Source of the DNA: an uncultured Muribaculaceae bacterium
GTDB taxonomy: Bacteria > Bacteroidota > Bacteroidia > Bacteroidales > Muribaculaceae
Reading direction: 5' to 3'
Assembly: GCA_910585285.1 (NCBI GenBank)
Contig: CAJUDL010000023.1
Span: 1 to 55,659 of the forward strand
DNA: 55,659 nt
Of this stretch, positions 33,909 through 44,155 are shown piece after piece (positions within the stretch are counted from its first letter, which is position 1; each line of letters opens with the position of its first letter). The translations under genes and the position numbers were made by a program. A model generated the notes under the pieces. The model saw only the letters and a list, made by a program, of their open reading frames with translations. It searched no databases and had not been told where the DNA came from.

Positions 33909-36900
33909 TTAGAAGCCGAACTGAAGACCGAATGTGAAAGAGCGCGCCTGAGGATAGTTACCATGGTCAACACCCATGCTGAGGTTGTTTCCTTCCGTGC
34001 CGTCAACCTTGCCGACTTCAGGATCGAAACCGTCATATTTTGTAAATGTAAGGAGATTATAAGCCGTAGCGGATATTGTAAGGGATTTAAGACCCAAACG
34101 TTTAATCAGCGACTGATCGAAAGAATACGCCAGACGAAGCTCCTTGAGTCGGAGATAAGATCCATCCTTTACAAAGAAATTGCTTGAGCGGAAATTGCGG
34201 GGAGCGTCATTGGCATCAAGATCCGGTATCTCTGCCGTGGTGTTGAGCGGGAAATATGCTCTGTTCTCAGCAACTTGCCCGGACCAATGTTTGCTGCGGA
34301 TGTCGGCGTATACATTACCCTCCGCTGCATTGTAGAGATAATAATCCATCACGTTATAGATTTTATTTCCGGTCTGACCCTGGAAGAACATTGAAAGCTC
34401 CAGATCTCCTGATTTGAAATTATATTTAAAATTAAGAGGCACCCCAAACACGAAATCGGGAAGTGGAGAACCCAGATAAGTGCGATCTTCTGCCGTGATG
34501 CGACCATCGCCGTTGAGATCCTTGAAGCGGAAATCGCCAACACGGGTTGTCTGCTCGGAATCCATCTTGCCAGGCTCATATTGGGCAGATGCACGAACTT
34601 CATCGTAAGTCTGGAAGATACCATCGGTCACATACCCGTAGAAGCTTCCTATAGGCAACCCCACGGCTGTCTTGGTAACATAATCCACAATGCTTCCTTC
34701 ATTGAGATAAGCTCCATAGATCGGCTCATTCCCGGTTCCAAGCGAGGTAACTTTATTCTTGATCCATGAGAGATTGAAGCCCACATCAAATGAGAACCTT
34801 CCCAATGTCTGGCGATAGGTAAGGTTGGTTTCAATACCATAGTTGCGCACAGCACCGGCATTTGTCATAGGATCTGTTTCAAGACCCGCGGAAAGCACGG
34901 TGGGAACAGCAAGAAGCATGTCGGTGGTTTTCTTATCGAAATATTCGAAACCGAAAAGCAGACGGTTGTTGAGGAATGCAAGGTCAAGACCTACATTATA
35001 AGTCTCCGTTTTCTCCCATTTGATATTATCATTTCCGATGGTGAGAGAAGTGAAACCGGGTTGAAGCACATGGGTGCCCTGTCCATAAGGATAGTTATAC
35101 TGACTTACGAGATATGTATATCTGGAAAGCTCATCAATGCGGTTGTTACCGAGTTTACCCCAGCCTAATCGGAGTTTACCTAAAGAGAGCCATGTCTGGT
35201 CGCGAAGGAAGCTTTCGGAAGAGAATTTCCAACCTAACGAAACAGATGGGAATGTGCCCCAGCGATTATCTTTGGAGAACATTGATGAACCATCAATACG
35301 AACATTTGCCTGCAGCAGATAACGATCTTTAAAACTATAGTTAACGCGGCCGATGAATCCTACGGCTGTCCAATTGCGGTCAAGACCGTAAGTCTTGTCG
35401 CCGGTAAAACCACTGGAAAGGAACCATTGATTCGGATCATTTGAAGGGTGCCACGTTTGGTAGATTCCTGCCATGAGTTCTTGTATCCCTCAGCTGTCTG
35501 ACCAACAAGAGCAGTCACTGAATTGATATCATTATGCCAGTTGAATGTAAGAAGGTTGTTAATCTCCCATTTGCTTATGGTGTTACGGTAGTTGTAGATA
35601 GTGGAAAGATCAGTCATAAGGAAATCTTCTTCAAGTGCATTGACTTCCGTGAACTGGCTGGTCTTCTGAGGAGTCACATAATATGAAGCTTTGAACTGAT
35701 AATTGAAGAATCTGAGAAAATCGGCGGAAAGAGTGGCGTTCAAGTCAAACCGGTCACGTTTAGTTGATCTGTGGTAGCGGTCAAGCTGAGCGAGGGGATG
35801 ATCTTCTGTCCAGTAGCCTTTAGTATTATATGTCATCACCATCGGACTTTGATAAAGGGAGCGTTTAAGTACAGATGAAGACCCTTCCGGAATAAGATCA
35901 CGATTTTCGTTAGAATATGAAAGGTTCGCCATCAACGTGAGCCATTTGGTAATCTTCTGGTTTACATTGACACGAGCATTGAAACGGTTATAATCTGAAG
36001 ATTTTACAATACCCTTCTCATTGAAGTAACCTACACTTACAAGAAATTTTGTATTATCGTTACCACCGCTTACCGCCAAATTATATTGCTGCTTTATGCC
36101 GGTGCGTGTGATTGCGTCCCACCAATTGGCAGGAGAATTTCGTGCGATGGTATCTACAAGAAAATGTTTGTGGTCATCATAGGCATAGGATCCATCAGGT
36201 TGTTTGGTCTGATATAGTCGTCCATCGGCAGAATAGAGGGAGGTTCCGTTGATATAATCATGCATCAAGGCATAATCTTCGGTCCCCATCACTTTAATTT
36301 TCTTCCATGGATTAGAGAAACCGACATAGCTGTCGAAATTTACCGAGACTTTTCCTGCTTCCCCTTGTTTGGTAGTTATGACCACTACACCATTGGCTGC
36401 GCGTGCTCCATAAACAGCAGAAGATGCAGCATCTTTGAAAATCTCGATGTTGGCTATGTCATTATTACTGATATGTGTAATGTCATCCACGATGAATCCA
36501 TCCACAACATAAAGAGGGTCCGCATCATTGATAGTTCCGGTGCCTCGGATCTTGATTGTAGTCGCACCGCCTGGCGCGCCGCTGTTCTGGATTATGTTCA
36601 CACCGGATGCCTTTCCCTGAAGAGCCTGCAAAACGGAAGATGTCGGGACTGTGCTGACTTCCTTACCACTGACGGAGGAGATAGAGCCGGTGACATCGCT
36701 CTTGCGTTGCACGCCATAACCCACAACAATTACCTCGTCAAGAAGCTGTTCGTTTGAAGACATGTTTATATTGATCTCAGTGCGACCGTTGATTTTCTGC
36801 TCGATGGTTTCATATCCCACACCGGAAAAAACCAGAGTTCCATTTGCCGGAGCCTTGATGGTGTATTTTCCATCTATATCGGAGAAAACACCAGTCTTGG

Positions 36901-37054
36901 TGCCTTTGACTACAACAGAAGCTGCAATCACCGGTTCGCCCTCTTTGGGATCGAATATAGTTCCGCTCACAGTGATGAGATTCTGCGCCGCGACGTTTGT
37001 GGTGAAAATGGCAAATAGCAGGAGGGCTAAAAGCCTTGATATTTTCTTATACAT
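33909..37054 (-). pseudogene. SusC-type TonB-dependent transporter, frameshifted
   Basis: Two overlapping frames together encode one SusC protein of about 1048 residues. The first part (start 37054) has a signal peptide, a carboxypeptidase-like domain (VSGTIFDPKEGEPVIAASVV), the plug with VVGYG and FKDAASSAVYGARAANGV, and the first barrel strands. It is correct until GQTAEGYKNSWQE. The second part resumes as IYQTWHPSNDPNQWFLSSG and continues to the normal C-terminus FTFGLQFGF at 33909. The change is explained by one missing base near 35468-35474. There is no STN domain, which fits control by the hybrid sensor rather than FecR. It is either a true loss or a sequencing error. Confidence 0.9.
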
Positions 37055-37115
37055 GGTTCATGTGTTAGATTATTCATTGCCTGCGAAAGATGCGCAAGAG
37101 TTTATAAGATGAATT

Positions 37116-37143
37116 CCCGGAGGTGATATTCACCACCTCCGGG
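37116..37143. terminator. GC-rich hairpin between the ELWxxDGT and SusC genes
   Basis: A perfect 10-bp stem (CCCGGAGGTG at 37116-37125 with CACCTCCGGG at 37134-37143) has an 8-nt loop. It lies 16 nt past the ELWxxDGT stop and lacks a T tract, so it could be a partial terminator or an mRNA stabiliser. Confidence 0.5.
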
Positions 37144-37159
37144 TTAAAAGATATATATC

Positions 37160-38905
37160 TTATTTTACGATGATTTTAGTTGCCTTTGAACCTTGACGGC
37201 GAATGTAAAGACCGGGCTCATTGCCATTCACTTTTACACCCTGAAGATTGAAGAACTCAACGGGAGCATTTTCATCATCTGAAATTTCTGTCACACCGCT
37301 TCCTTCTCCGGCAGCAATTTCTGCACGTGTGCGGTATTCCGGTTCCATAACATCAGGATTCTTTGTAGGATCATAACCTTCCTGACGATAGTGATAGCAA
37401 TAAAGCTGATTGTTGACAGCAGAAGTGTAAAGGAGATCACCTGCCAGATTGCGGAGTCCATATACCTTATCTCCATTGGCATCGATATTTGAAACAATGG
37501 TGGGCACCCCATCCCATTTGTCAAGACGATGGAGCTTTGTGTCTGTTGCTGTTGTTCCGTCAATTTTACCTTCATTCCACCAATAGAGAGATCCACCAAC
37601 AACAAGGGGTTCCTTCACCCAGTCGCAACCTACACCCGGAGCATAATCATACTGCATCCAGACTTTTTCTCCATCAAAACAGTGAAGCTCACCTCCACGA
37701 TGGCTTTCAACAGCCCCATCGAAACCTGTTGCGGCGCAGAACATGTAGAGATTATCGAAGACAACTCCACAGTCTGGGAATGACTGATGAGTATTGGTTG
37801 GTTCATAAGTGAATATGTCTATACATCCATAATTACCTTTCTCACATGTTGTGAAACCGAGTTCACTGCCATATGTAGGACTTTTGGAACGGAAGACAAT
37901 CATTCCATTGTAAGGCTCTCCCACCATTGTCACGCCACCACCAATGCCGAGACCATTGTCTCCGACTGCTGTGTTGGTATTGAATATCTCATAAGTACCT
38001 TCCTCTGTGCCATCGGAAGCCCAGGGTTCATTACCTGAATCCATTGACCATGCCTTAAAGAAAAGCTTCTCATTATAGAAATTGATTAGATGCGCAGGTG
38101 ATGAAGATAGGGTAGAGCCGGCTTTGTTCACATTCGGTTCAACATTTATATCCTTAACGATATGTGTTCCTGCTTCCGTGCCATCGGTTACCCAGATTTC
38201 AATACCACTTGTCTTGCCGGTCTTGTCTGCCTCCTCAGCCTTGAAGAAGACCTTACGGCCTACGCGCTGCACCGGACCCCAACGGTTGTCTGCCTCCTCA
38301 ACACCGGGGAATGCGCAGTCAACCCGGGCAACAAGCTTTGTACCCTCCTCTGTGCCGTCAGAAATCCAAAGCCATTTTTGAGGGTTATCATATTCGAGCT
38401 CACTGTCGAAATCGGTTGCGAAGAAAATGAAACGGTTTTCATCCATCTGACAGAAACCGATAGGATTAGAGCTGTCCATTTCATGAATATCCTTTACCAT
38501 CCGGGTTCCGGCTTCCGTGCCATCGGAAATCCATAATTCATAGCCATTCTCTCCATCATTGGCAGAGAACACAACCTTATCGTTGAAGCGCGTGAGATAC
38601 TGAATATCGGATGTTCCGAGACCGGGCTGTATATCCTTTACCATATACGTTCCGGCAGGAGTGCCGTCAGTCACCCAAAGCTCCTCACCATGATCGGCAT
38701 CTGTAGCGGAGAAGAACGCTTTGTAACCCTTCTCGGGAGATCCCGCAACGCAGAGATTCTTCTGTGCATAAAATTGTTTGTTCTGCGTGATATTTGCTTT
38801 CACGCCTGCGGGGAGCAGAGCTGTTGTGCCCTCAGGGAGTGTCTGTGCGACAGCACCCATGCAGCATAACACTGCTGATGAAAGAAGTAATGCTTGCTTT
38901 CTCAT
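37160..38905 (-). CDS. Exported ELWxxDGT-repeat propeller protein
   Basis: A 581-residue secreted protein with a signal peptide (about 1-20) and at least five ELWxxDGT repeats: ELWVTDGTPAGTYMVKDI, ELWISDGTEAGTRMVKDI, WLWISDGTEEGTKLV, EIWVTDGTEAGTHIVKDI and EPWASDGTEEGTYEIF. These usually fold as beta-propeller blades. The last ~45 residues (FFNLQGVKVNGNEPGLYIRRQ and a basic end) form a sorting tail like those of the type IX pathway. No catalytic motif is evident. It lies 33 nt downstream of the GH2 gene and before SusC, so it may bind glycan or act as a surface scaffold in this PUL. Confidence 0.85.
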   Translation of the reverse strand: MRKQALLLSSAVLCCMGAVAQTLPEGTTALLPAGVKANITQNKQFYAQKNLCVAGSPEKGYKAFFSATDADHGEELWVTDGTPAGTYMVKDIQPGLGTSDIQYLTRFNDKVVFSANDGENGYELWISDGTEAGTRMVKDIHEMDSSNPIGFCQMDENRFIFFATDFDSELEYDNPQKWLWISDGTEEGTKLVARVDCAFPGVEEADNRWGPVQRVGRKVFFKAEEADKTGKTSGIEIWVTDGTEAGTHIVKDINVEPNVNKAGSTLSSSPAHLINFYNEKLFFKAWSMDSGNEPWASDGTEEGTYEIFNTNTAVGDNGLGIGGGVTMVGEPYNGMIVFRSKSPTYGSELGFTTCEKGNYGCIDIFTYEPTNTHQSFPDCGVVFDNLYMFCAATGFDGAVESHRGGELHCFDGEKVWMQYDYAPGVGCDWVKEPLVVGGSLYWWNEGKIDGTTATDTKLHRLDKWDGVPTIVSNIDANGDKVYGLRNLAGDLLYTSAVNNQLYCYHYRQEGYDPTKNPDVMEPEYRTRAEIAAGEGSGVTEISDDENAPVEFFNLQGVKVNGNEPGLYIRRQGSKATKIIVK

Positions 38906-38938
38906 AATTGTTATTGTTTGTTTATAATAGTATTAGTT

Positions 38939-40849
38939 TTATTCTGTAGTGTTCTCGGCTTTCAGTTGGGAGGTCTTTAACAGCATCTCCGCCACTTCTG
39001 CTTTAGCCTGCTCGCGGGGTTTGGAGAATATGTGTCGTATGCGATCCATATCGAATTTGCCAGCACGATCGTAAGTATATATCCCATTTTTCTCCAGCTC
39101 CACATCCACAATCTGAGTGAAACAAAAACCTGCAATGTGATCGAGACTGAGAATAACATTCACCTGATCTTCAAGACGACGATAATATTCCTCAATTGTG
39201 CGCGGGGCATTGCCATATCCCCAGAACGCATCTTCCGCGGCAACCTCCGGTGCATCCATCTTCTTATTCCACTGAATGCCTCCAAATTCATCTATCATAT
39301 AGCATTCCCCTTTATATTCCGCGCTTTCCTGTGGATGATGAATATATGGCTTACCATTCTCATCAAGCGACAATTGTTTATACAGAGCCACAGGATCCTG
39401 AACATAGGTATGTTCGGCATAAATATCTGTGAAGCCCGCATGATGACCGCCACTTGAAGACACCACGGGACGTGTGCGGTCAAGATTTTTTGTGAGAAAG
39501 TAAAGATCATTTGTAAGTCGGTCACGCTGCCCGTCAACATCCTTTATCCATGTTTCGTTGAGAGGAGACCATGCAATAAGAGAGGTAACGTTATAATCCC
39601 TGTCGATACATTCATGCCATTCGGCAAGCATATTGCGGGCTGCGACCTTATCTGTCCAGTTCATTCCCCAGCTCGCGGATTCACCCCATGTGAGATAACC
39701 CAATTTGTCTGCCCAATAGAAATACCGGGGCTCGAACACTTTCTGATGAAGACGCGCTCCGTTGAAACCGGCATCTTTTGCAAGTTCGATATCTCTGCGT
39801 AGTTGAGAATCATCAGGCGCTGTCCACTGACCGTCCGGATAATAGCCCTGATCAAGAACAAGGCGTTGATAATAAGGCTTGTTGTTTAGATAGAAAACAT
39901 TACCCCTGAGTTCAGATTTGCGCATCCCGGCATAGGATTTTACGCTATCAATTATTTTGCCGTTCTTATCGCTTACTGAAAACTCAATATCATAAAGGAA
40001 CGGGGATTCAGGCGACCAAGTCTTGGGATTCTTGACGGGCACAACGACAAAAGAGCTGTTACTTGCCGTTATAGACCTATCGCACAATGTCTTATCGCCG
40101 TCCTTTATCTTTATGTTAAGCTTTGTGTTGCCATCTATATCATAAAATTCCGGTTCGAACACAAACTGATTTCCGTCAAGATCAGGAGTGATTCGGCAAG
40201 TCTTAAGCGCTCCATGTTCCAGAGCTTCAAGCCATACAGTCTGCCAGATACCGGTTACACGAGTATAAAAACACTCATAAGCATTGAGGCGACGCGACTG
40301 TTTGCCAAGGGGTTGCTGCCATGATTTAACGTCATCTTCAACATATACCACTAAATCATTGTCAGCACCATATTTCACGGCTTTGGAGATGTCGACCGAA
40401 AAAGAAGCGCTACCTCCAAAATGAGTAAAGAGAGACCGTCCATTTACAAATATCTCAGCTCTGTAATCGACACCGCCAAAATTCAGCATCACTCGTTTTC
40501 CCTCCCATCCGGCAGGGACATCTATCTTGCGGTGATACCACATGGCGTTTATAAAATCTTTATGCCCTACTCCTGATAAAGAACTTTCCGGACAAAACGG
40601 CACCTTTATAATATCCCTGAATCCTGTGGATTCCTGGAAATTGCGTTCTTTCCCACTTTTTCCAAAGTCAAAGGTATAGCTCCAGTCTCCATTAAGGTTG
40701 GTCCATTCACTGCGCTCAAACTGAGGACGCGGATATTCCGGACGTGGCAACCCTGATTCATTCGCCGCGACTATATCGAATCCCGATGTAATAGCCGCCA
40801 TGATAACCAAAGCCGGAATAGCTTTAATTTTCTTAAAGTTTAATTTCAT
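38939..40849 (-). CDS. GH2-family exported glycosidase
   Basis: A 636-residue enzyme of the glycoside hydrolase 2 superfamily, which includes beta-galactosidases, beta-glucuronidases and beta-mannosidases. After a signal peptide come the jelly-roll sugar-binding domain (about 40-190, MWYHRKIDVPAGWEGKRVMLNFGG), the Ig-like domain and the TIM barrel. The predicted acid/base is Glu432 (SPLNETW) and the nucleophile is Glu521 (MIDEFGG). It lacks the extra C-terminal domains of long beta-galactosidases. The frame opens at TTG 40855, but the ATG at 40847-40849 fits the -7 box at 40883-40890. It starts the leftward PUL arm, and the sugar removed cannot be told from sequence. Confidence 0.88.
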   Translation of the reverse strand: MKLNFKKIKAIPALVIMAAITSGFDIVAANESGLPRPEYPRPQFERSEWTNLNGDWSYTFDFGKSGKERNFQESTGFRDIIKVPFCPESSLSGVGHKDFINAMWYHRKIDVPAGWEGKRVMLNFGGVDYRAEIFVNGRSLFTHFGGSASFSVDISKAVKYGADNDLVVYVEDDVKSWQQPLGKQSRRLNAYECFYTRVTGIWQTVWLEALEHGALKTCRITPDLDGNQFVFEPEFYDIDGNTKLNIKIKDGDKTLCDRSITASNSSFVVVPVKNPKTWSPESPFLYDIEFSVSDKNGKIIDSVKSYAGMRKSELRGNVFYLNNKPYYQRLVLDQGYYPDGQWTAPDDSQLRRDIELAKDAGFNGARLHQKVFEPRYFYWADKLGYLTWGESASWGMNWTDKVAARNMLAEWHECIDRDYNVTSLIAWSPLNETWIKDVDGQRDRLTNDLYFLTKNLDRTRPVVSSSGGHHAGFTDIYAEHTYVQDPVALYKQLSLDENGKPYIHHPQESAEYKGECYMIDEFGGIQWNKKMDAPEVAAEDAFWGYGNAPRTIEEYYRRLEDQVNVILSLDHIAGFCFTQIVDVELEKNGIYTYDRAGKFDMDRIRHIFSKPREQAKAEVAEMLLKTSQLKAENTTE

Positions 40850-40882
40850 GGTCAATTTTGCGGTTAACTAATTTTGATGCCG

Positions 40883-40890
40883 CAAAATTA
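40883..40890 (-). promoter_or_regulatory. -7 box for the leftward PUL arm
   Basis: The minus strand reads TAATTTTG, matching TAnnTTTG, 33 nt before the GH2 ATG. Confidence 0.55.
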
Positions 40891-41038
40891 TATTAACGAG
40901 AAAATGGATATAGGTAGAATTGTTTTTAATATTAGAAATTTCGTCCAAAAACTCGTAAAAATCCATAAAAATCCTTCCGATTCAACAATATTACCCATGC
41001 GAAAAACATAATTACCTTAACAAAAAAAAGTCTTGACA

Positions 41039-41046
41039 TAAATTTG
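41039..41046 (+). promoter_or_regulatory. -7 box for the rightward PUL arm
   Basis: TAAATTTG matches TAnnTTTG and lies 28 nt before the GH43 ATG. Together with the leftward box, it makes 40850-41074 a divergent promoter region where the AraC domain of the hybrid sensor could bind. No clear operator repeat was seen there. Confidence 0.6.
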
Positions 41047-41074
41047 CATCGAAATCAAAATTCCACTTAATATC

Positions 41075-42112
41075 ATGCATACACGATTAAAGATATCAAC
41101 ATTATTTCTGACAGGACTGACCACAGCCTCTACAGTTTTATCGGGAGCATGCAGCTCAAGTTCGGGGAATAACACCGGAGAGGAAATTACGGGGGAGGAA
41201 ATTCTCTTTGCAGATCCTACAATATATACGGAAAACGGGAAATACTACCTTACAGGAACACGCAATCGCGAACCATTGGGATTCTCATTGCTTGAATCAA
41301 CCGATCTCAAATCATGGCACGCGGCTCGTCCTGATTCCATGATTTTACGTGGAGGGGTATCCACATTTGGCACAAAAGGGTTCTGGGCACCGCAAATCAT
41401 AAAAACAGAGAATAATTATTGGTTCACATATACTGCCGATGAACAGACCGTTCTTGCCAAATCAAGCCGTCTTAACGGTGATTACACACAGGATGTGATC
41501 ACACCTATCGACAACAGCGAAAAGAATATAGATTCTTTTCTATTCAGGGATGATGACGACAAATGGTATCTCTATCACGTGCGTTTCGACAATGGCAACT
41601 TTCTATGGGTTGGTGAGTTTAATCCTGCAACAGGATCTTTGGTTGAAGGCACACTCAGCCGATGCTTCAAAAATGATCAGCCTTGGGAGGCTACCGCAGC
41701 TTACAACAGCGCTCCTATTATGGAAGGTCCTACCGTAATTAAACTTGACGGTAAATATTATCTTTTCTATTCCGCCAACCATTTTATGAGTCCGGACTAT
41801 GCTGTGGGATATGCCGTGGCAGATTCTCCTAAAGGTCCATGGACCAAAAATGAGAATAACCCTATCATACATCGAAACATAGTAGGTGAGAAAGGCTCAG
41901 GACACGGAGATCTTTTCGCTGATAATGATGGAAATTACAGATATGTATACCATGTTCACAACTCTGACAGCGTGGTCTCTCCGAGACGGACACGTATACT
42001 GACGCTGAACTTCAACAAAAATCCGGAAACAGGTGTGTATGATATCACAGCAGACCCTAATTCCATTATAAAACCGCTTATATCCGATAAAACCGCTTCA
42101 AACGATCAATAA
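41075..42112 (+). CDS. GH43-family glycosidase lipoprotein
   Basis: A 345-residue enzyme with a five-bladed propeller of family 43 and a lipoprotein signal (lipobox SGAC, then SSSS). The three catalytic acids are placed as expected: base Asp47 (FADPTIY), pKa modulator Asp153 (NIDSFLFRD) and acid Glu217 (IMEGPTV). Family members remove arabinofuranose, xylose or galactose. The lipid anchor suggests action in the periplasm or at the cell surface. It is the first gene of the rightward operon and is followed after 15 nt by the unclassified protein. Confidence 0.9.
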   Translation: MHTRLKISTLFLTGLTTASTVLSGACSSSSGNNTGEEITGEEILFADPTIYTENGKYYLTGTRNREPLGFSLLESTDLKSWHAARPDSMILRGGVSTFGTKGFWAPQIIKTENNYWFTYTADEQTVLAKSSRLNGDYTQDVITPIDNSEKNIDSFLFRDDDDKWYLYHVRFDNGNFLWVGEFNPATGSLVEGTLSRCFKNDQPWEATAAYNSAPIMEGPTVIKLDGKYYLFYSANHFMSPDYAVGYAVADSPKGPWTKNENNPIIHRNIVGEKGSGHGDLFADNDGNYRYVYHVHNSDSVVSPRRTRILTLNFNKNPETGVYDITADPNSIIKPLISDKTASNDQ

Positions 42113-42127
42113 AACAGTAAAATATCA

Positions 42128-44155
42128 ATGGTAAAAAGATTGTTTCTATGCATGGGACTAATTGTGTCCCATGCATTCATGGTCGTATCCGCAACAAGCG
42201 TAGCGATCAAATATCCGGGCAAAAAAAGTTCAGAATACATTCTAACCCAAGATGTTGACGGTTTGATGAAAACCGAGGGTAGGATTCCTCTGAAAATCCA
42301 TAGAAACATAAAAGACAATGGGAGTGATAAAACTCTGACATTCACAATTACAGCAGATGAGACATGCTGGTTCAACCTCTCTGAAACAATCCGAACAGGA
42401 ATGAATACCGACAATTGTGAATTCTACATGCCCGGTTTCTGGTATCATAAAAACCTGCGCTCTCCCAAAGAGGCTCCATCTTTCCATACCTCAAAAAACT
42501 GGAGCGTAAGAGAAGACCGTCTAAGTTCCCCATTAACAGGCATCTATGACACGATTAATAAAAAAGGCATCAGCATATTGCGTCTTGACCATAAAAGCGG
42601 AGGAAAAGACTGTCTGTCACAAAATCTCACAGGAGAAGTGTTGCTTACCGGAAAAACATCAATAGGCTCGACCGGATTCGATAATGAAAATGGAGATGCG
42701 TCGCTCACAGTCAGCTTTCCATACCGTGAGACACCGAAACGATATATCCGCAAACTTCAGCTTATCAATCCTGTCATTGCATTTATCAAAATCAACAAAG
42801 GGGATACGATAACTCTTAATTGGGAATTAAGATACAGCGATAATACAGATTATTCAGATTTTGTGGCGGATACATGGAGTTATACTTACGACACATTCCA
42901 TCCGGCTCCCTTAAAAGATGCCATGAGCCATACGGATGCAAAAAAATATCTGAGCCATTTCTTTACCAACAGTTATGTTGACGATTATAATCTTAAATAT
43001 TTCTCAGGGGTGGAAATGCGCACTGATGATTGTATCAATACTCCGGTATATCAGATTGGATTCGTCGGTAGAGTACTGCTGAACGCTTACAACGCCCTCG
43101 AATATGGTGAAACGCATGGTGATAAAAAACTTTTAGACATCGCATCCGGTATCTTCAACAGCGTACTGGAACATGGATTCACACCTGAGGGGTATTTCCG
43201 GGAAAATGTCAGATTAAACAATAATGAGGAAAGCGACGTAATGAGCATACGCCGCCAATCGGAAGGGGCGTACGCAATACTTTCATGGCTGAATTATGAA
43301 AACGGAATGGGACGTAAACATCACGAATGGGAAAGCAGGATAAAGAAACTTCTTGACAACATATGTAGCCTTCAGAACAGCGACGGAAGTTTCCCCAGAA
43401 AATTTAAAGCCGATAAAACCAATGTAGATGCTTCCGGCGGCAGCACTCCTTCCGCCACTCTTCCGCTAACCATGGCCTATGATTACTTCGGAGACCTAAA
43501 ATATATTGAAAGTGCGAGGAAAACCGGAAAATATCTCGAAAATGAATTCATTGACAAGGCAGATTATTTCTCATCTACGCTTGATGCCAATTGCGAAGAT
43601 AAGGAAGCTTCTCTTTATGCCTCCACAGCAATGTATTATTTGGCAAACGTAACTAAAGGGAAAGAAAAGATGCATTATCTCAATCTTTGCAAGAAGGCGG
43701 CATATTTCTGTTTATCATGGTATTATATGTGGGACGTTCCCTTTGCTCCGGGTCAGATGCTGGGAGATGTAGGTTTCAAATCGAGAGGCTGGGGGAATGT
43801 TTCGGTAGAAAACAATCATATAGATGTGTTTATTTTCGATTTTGCTACCGTGCTTAAAAAACTATCAATGCATTTCTCCGAACCTCGTTTCTCTGATTTT
43901 GCACAAGTGATAGAAACATCAATGTTACAGCTCATGCCCACTGACGACAATATGTATGACATAGCCAAAGCTGGATATTACCCCGAAGTGGTGCAACACA
44001 CCACTTGGGATTATGGCAAAAACGGCAAAGGATTCTATAATGATATCTTCGCTCCGGGTTGGACTGTGGCATCATTATGGCAAATGCTAAGTCCTGAACG
44101 AATAGATAACTGTTTTAAACGAAACAACACCTTAAGCAATAATCAAATAAAATGA
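42128..44155 (+). CDS. Exported protein with predicted alpha/alpha-toroid, family unknown
   Basis: A 675-residue secreted protein I cannot assign to a named family. After a signal peptide (about 1-22), residues about 23-275 look beta-rich. The part from about 290 to 655 is a run of helical hairpins with aromatic and Gly-rich loops (GFVGRVLLNAYNALEY, GFTPEGYFREN, SLQNSDGSFPRKF, MGRKHHEWESRI, FNDIFAPGWTVASLWQML-like end). This resembles the (alpha/alpha)6 toroids of unsaturated glucuronidases, GH88/GH105, GH127 and polysaccharide lyases. It overlaps the first sulfatase by 4 nt, so it is translated with it. A glycan-cleaving role is inferred from fold and context only. Confidence 0.75.
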   Translation: MVKRLFLCMGLIVSHAFMVVSATSVAIKYPGKKSSEYILTQDVDGLMKTEGRIPLKIHRNIKDNGSDKTLTFTITADETCWFNLSETIRTGMNTDNCEFYMPGFWYHKNLRSPKEAPSFHTSKNWSVREDRLSSPLTGIYDTINKKGISILRLDHKSGGKDCLSQNLTGEVLLTGKTSIGSTGFDNENGDASLTVSFPYRETPKRYIRKLQLINPVIAFIKINKGDTITLNWELRYSDNTDYSDFVADTWSYTYDTFHPAPLKDAMSHTDAKKYLSHFFTNSYVDDYNLKYFSGVEMRTDDCINTPVYQIGFVGRVLLNAYNALEYGETHGDKKLLDIASGIFNSVLEHGFTPEGYFRENVRLNNNEESDVMSIRRQSEGAYAILSWLNYENGMGRKHHEWESRIKKLLDNICSLQNSDGSFPRKFKADKTNVDASGGSTPSATLPLTMAYDYFGDLKYIESARKTGKYLENEFIDKADYFSSTLDANCEDKEASLYASTAMYYLANVTKGKEKMHYLNLCKKAAYFCLSWYYMWDVPFAPGQMLGDVGFKSRGWGNVSVENNHIDVFIFDFATVLKKLSMHFSEPRFSDFAQVIETSMLQLMPTDDNMYDIAKAGYYPEVVQHTTWDYGKNGKGFYNDIFAPGWTVASLWQMLSPERIDNCFKRNNTLSNNQIK

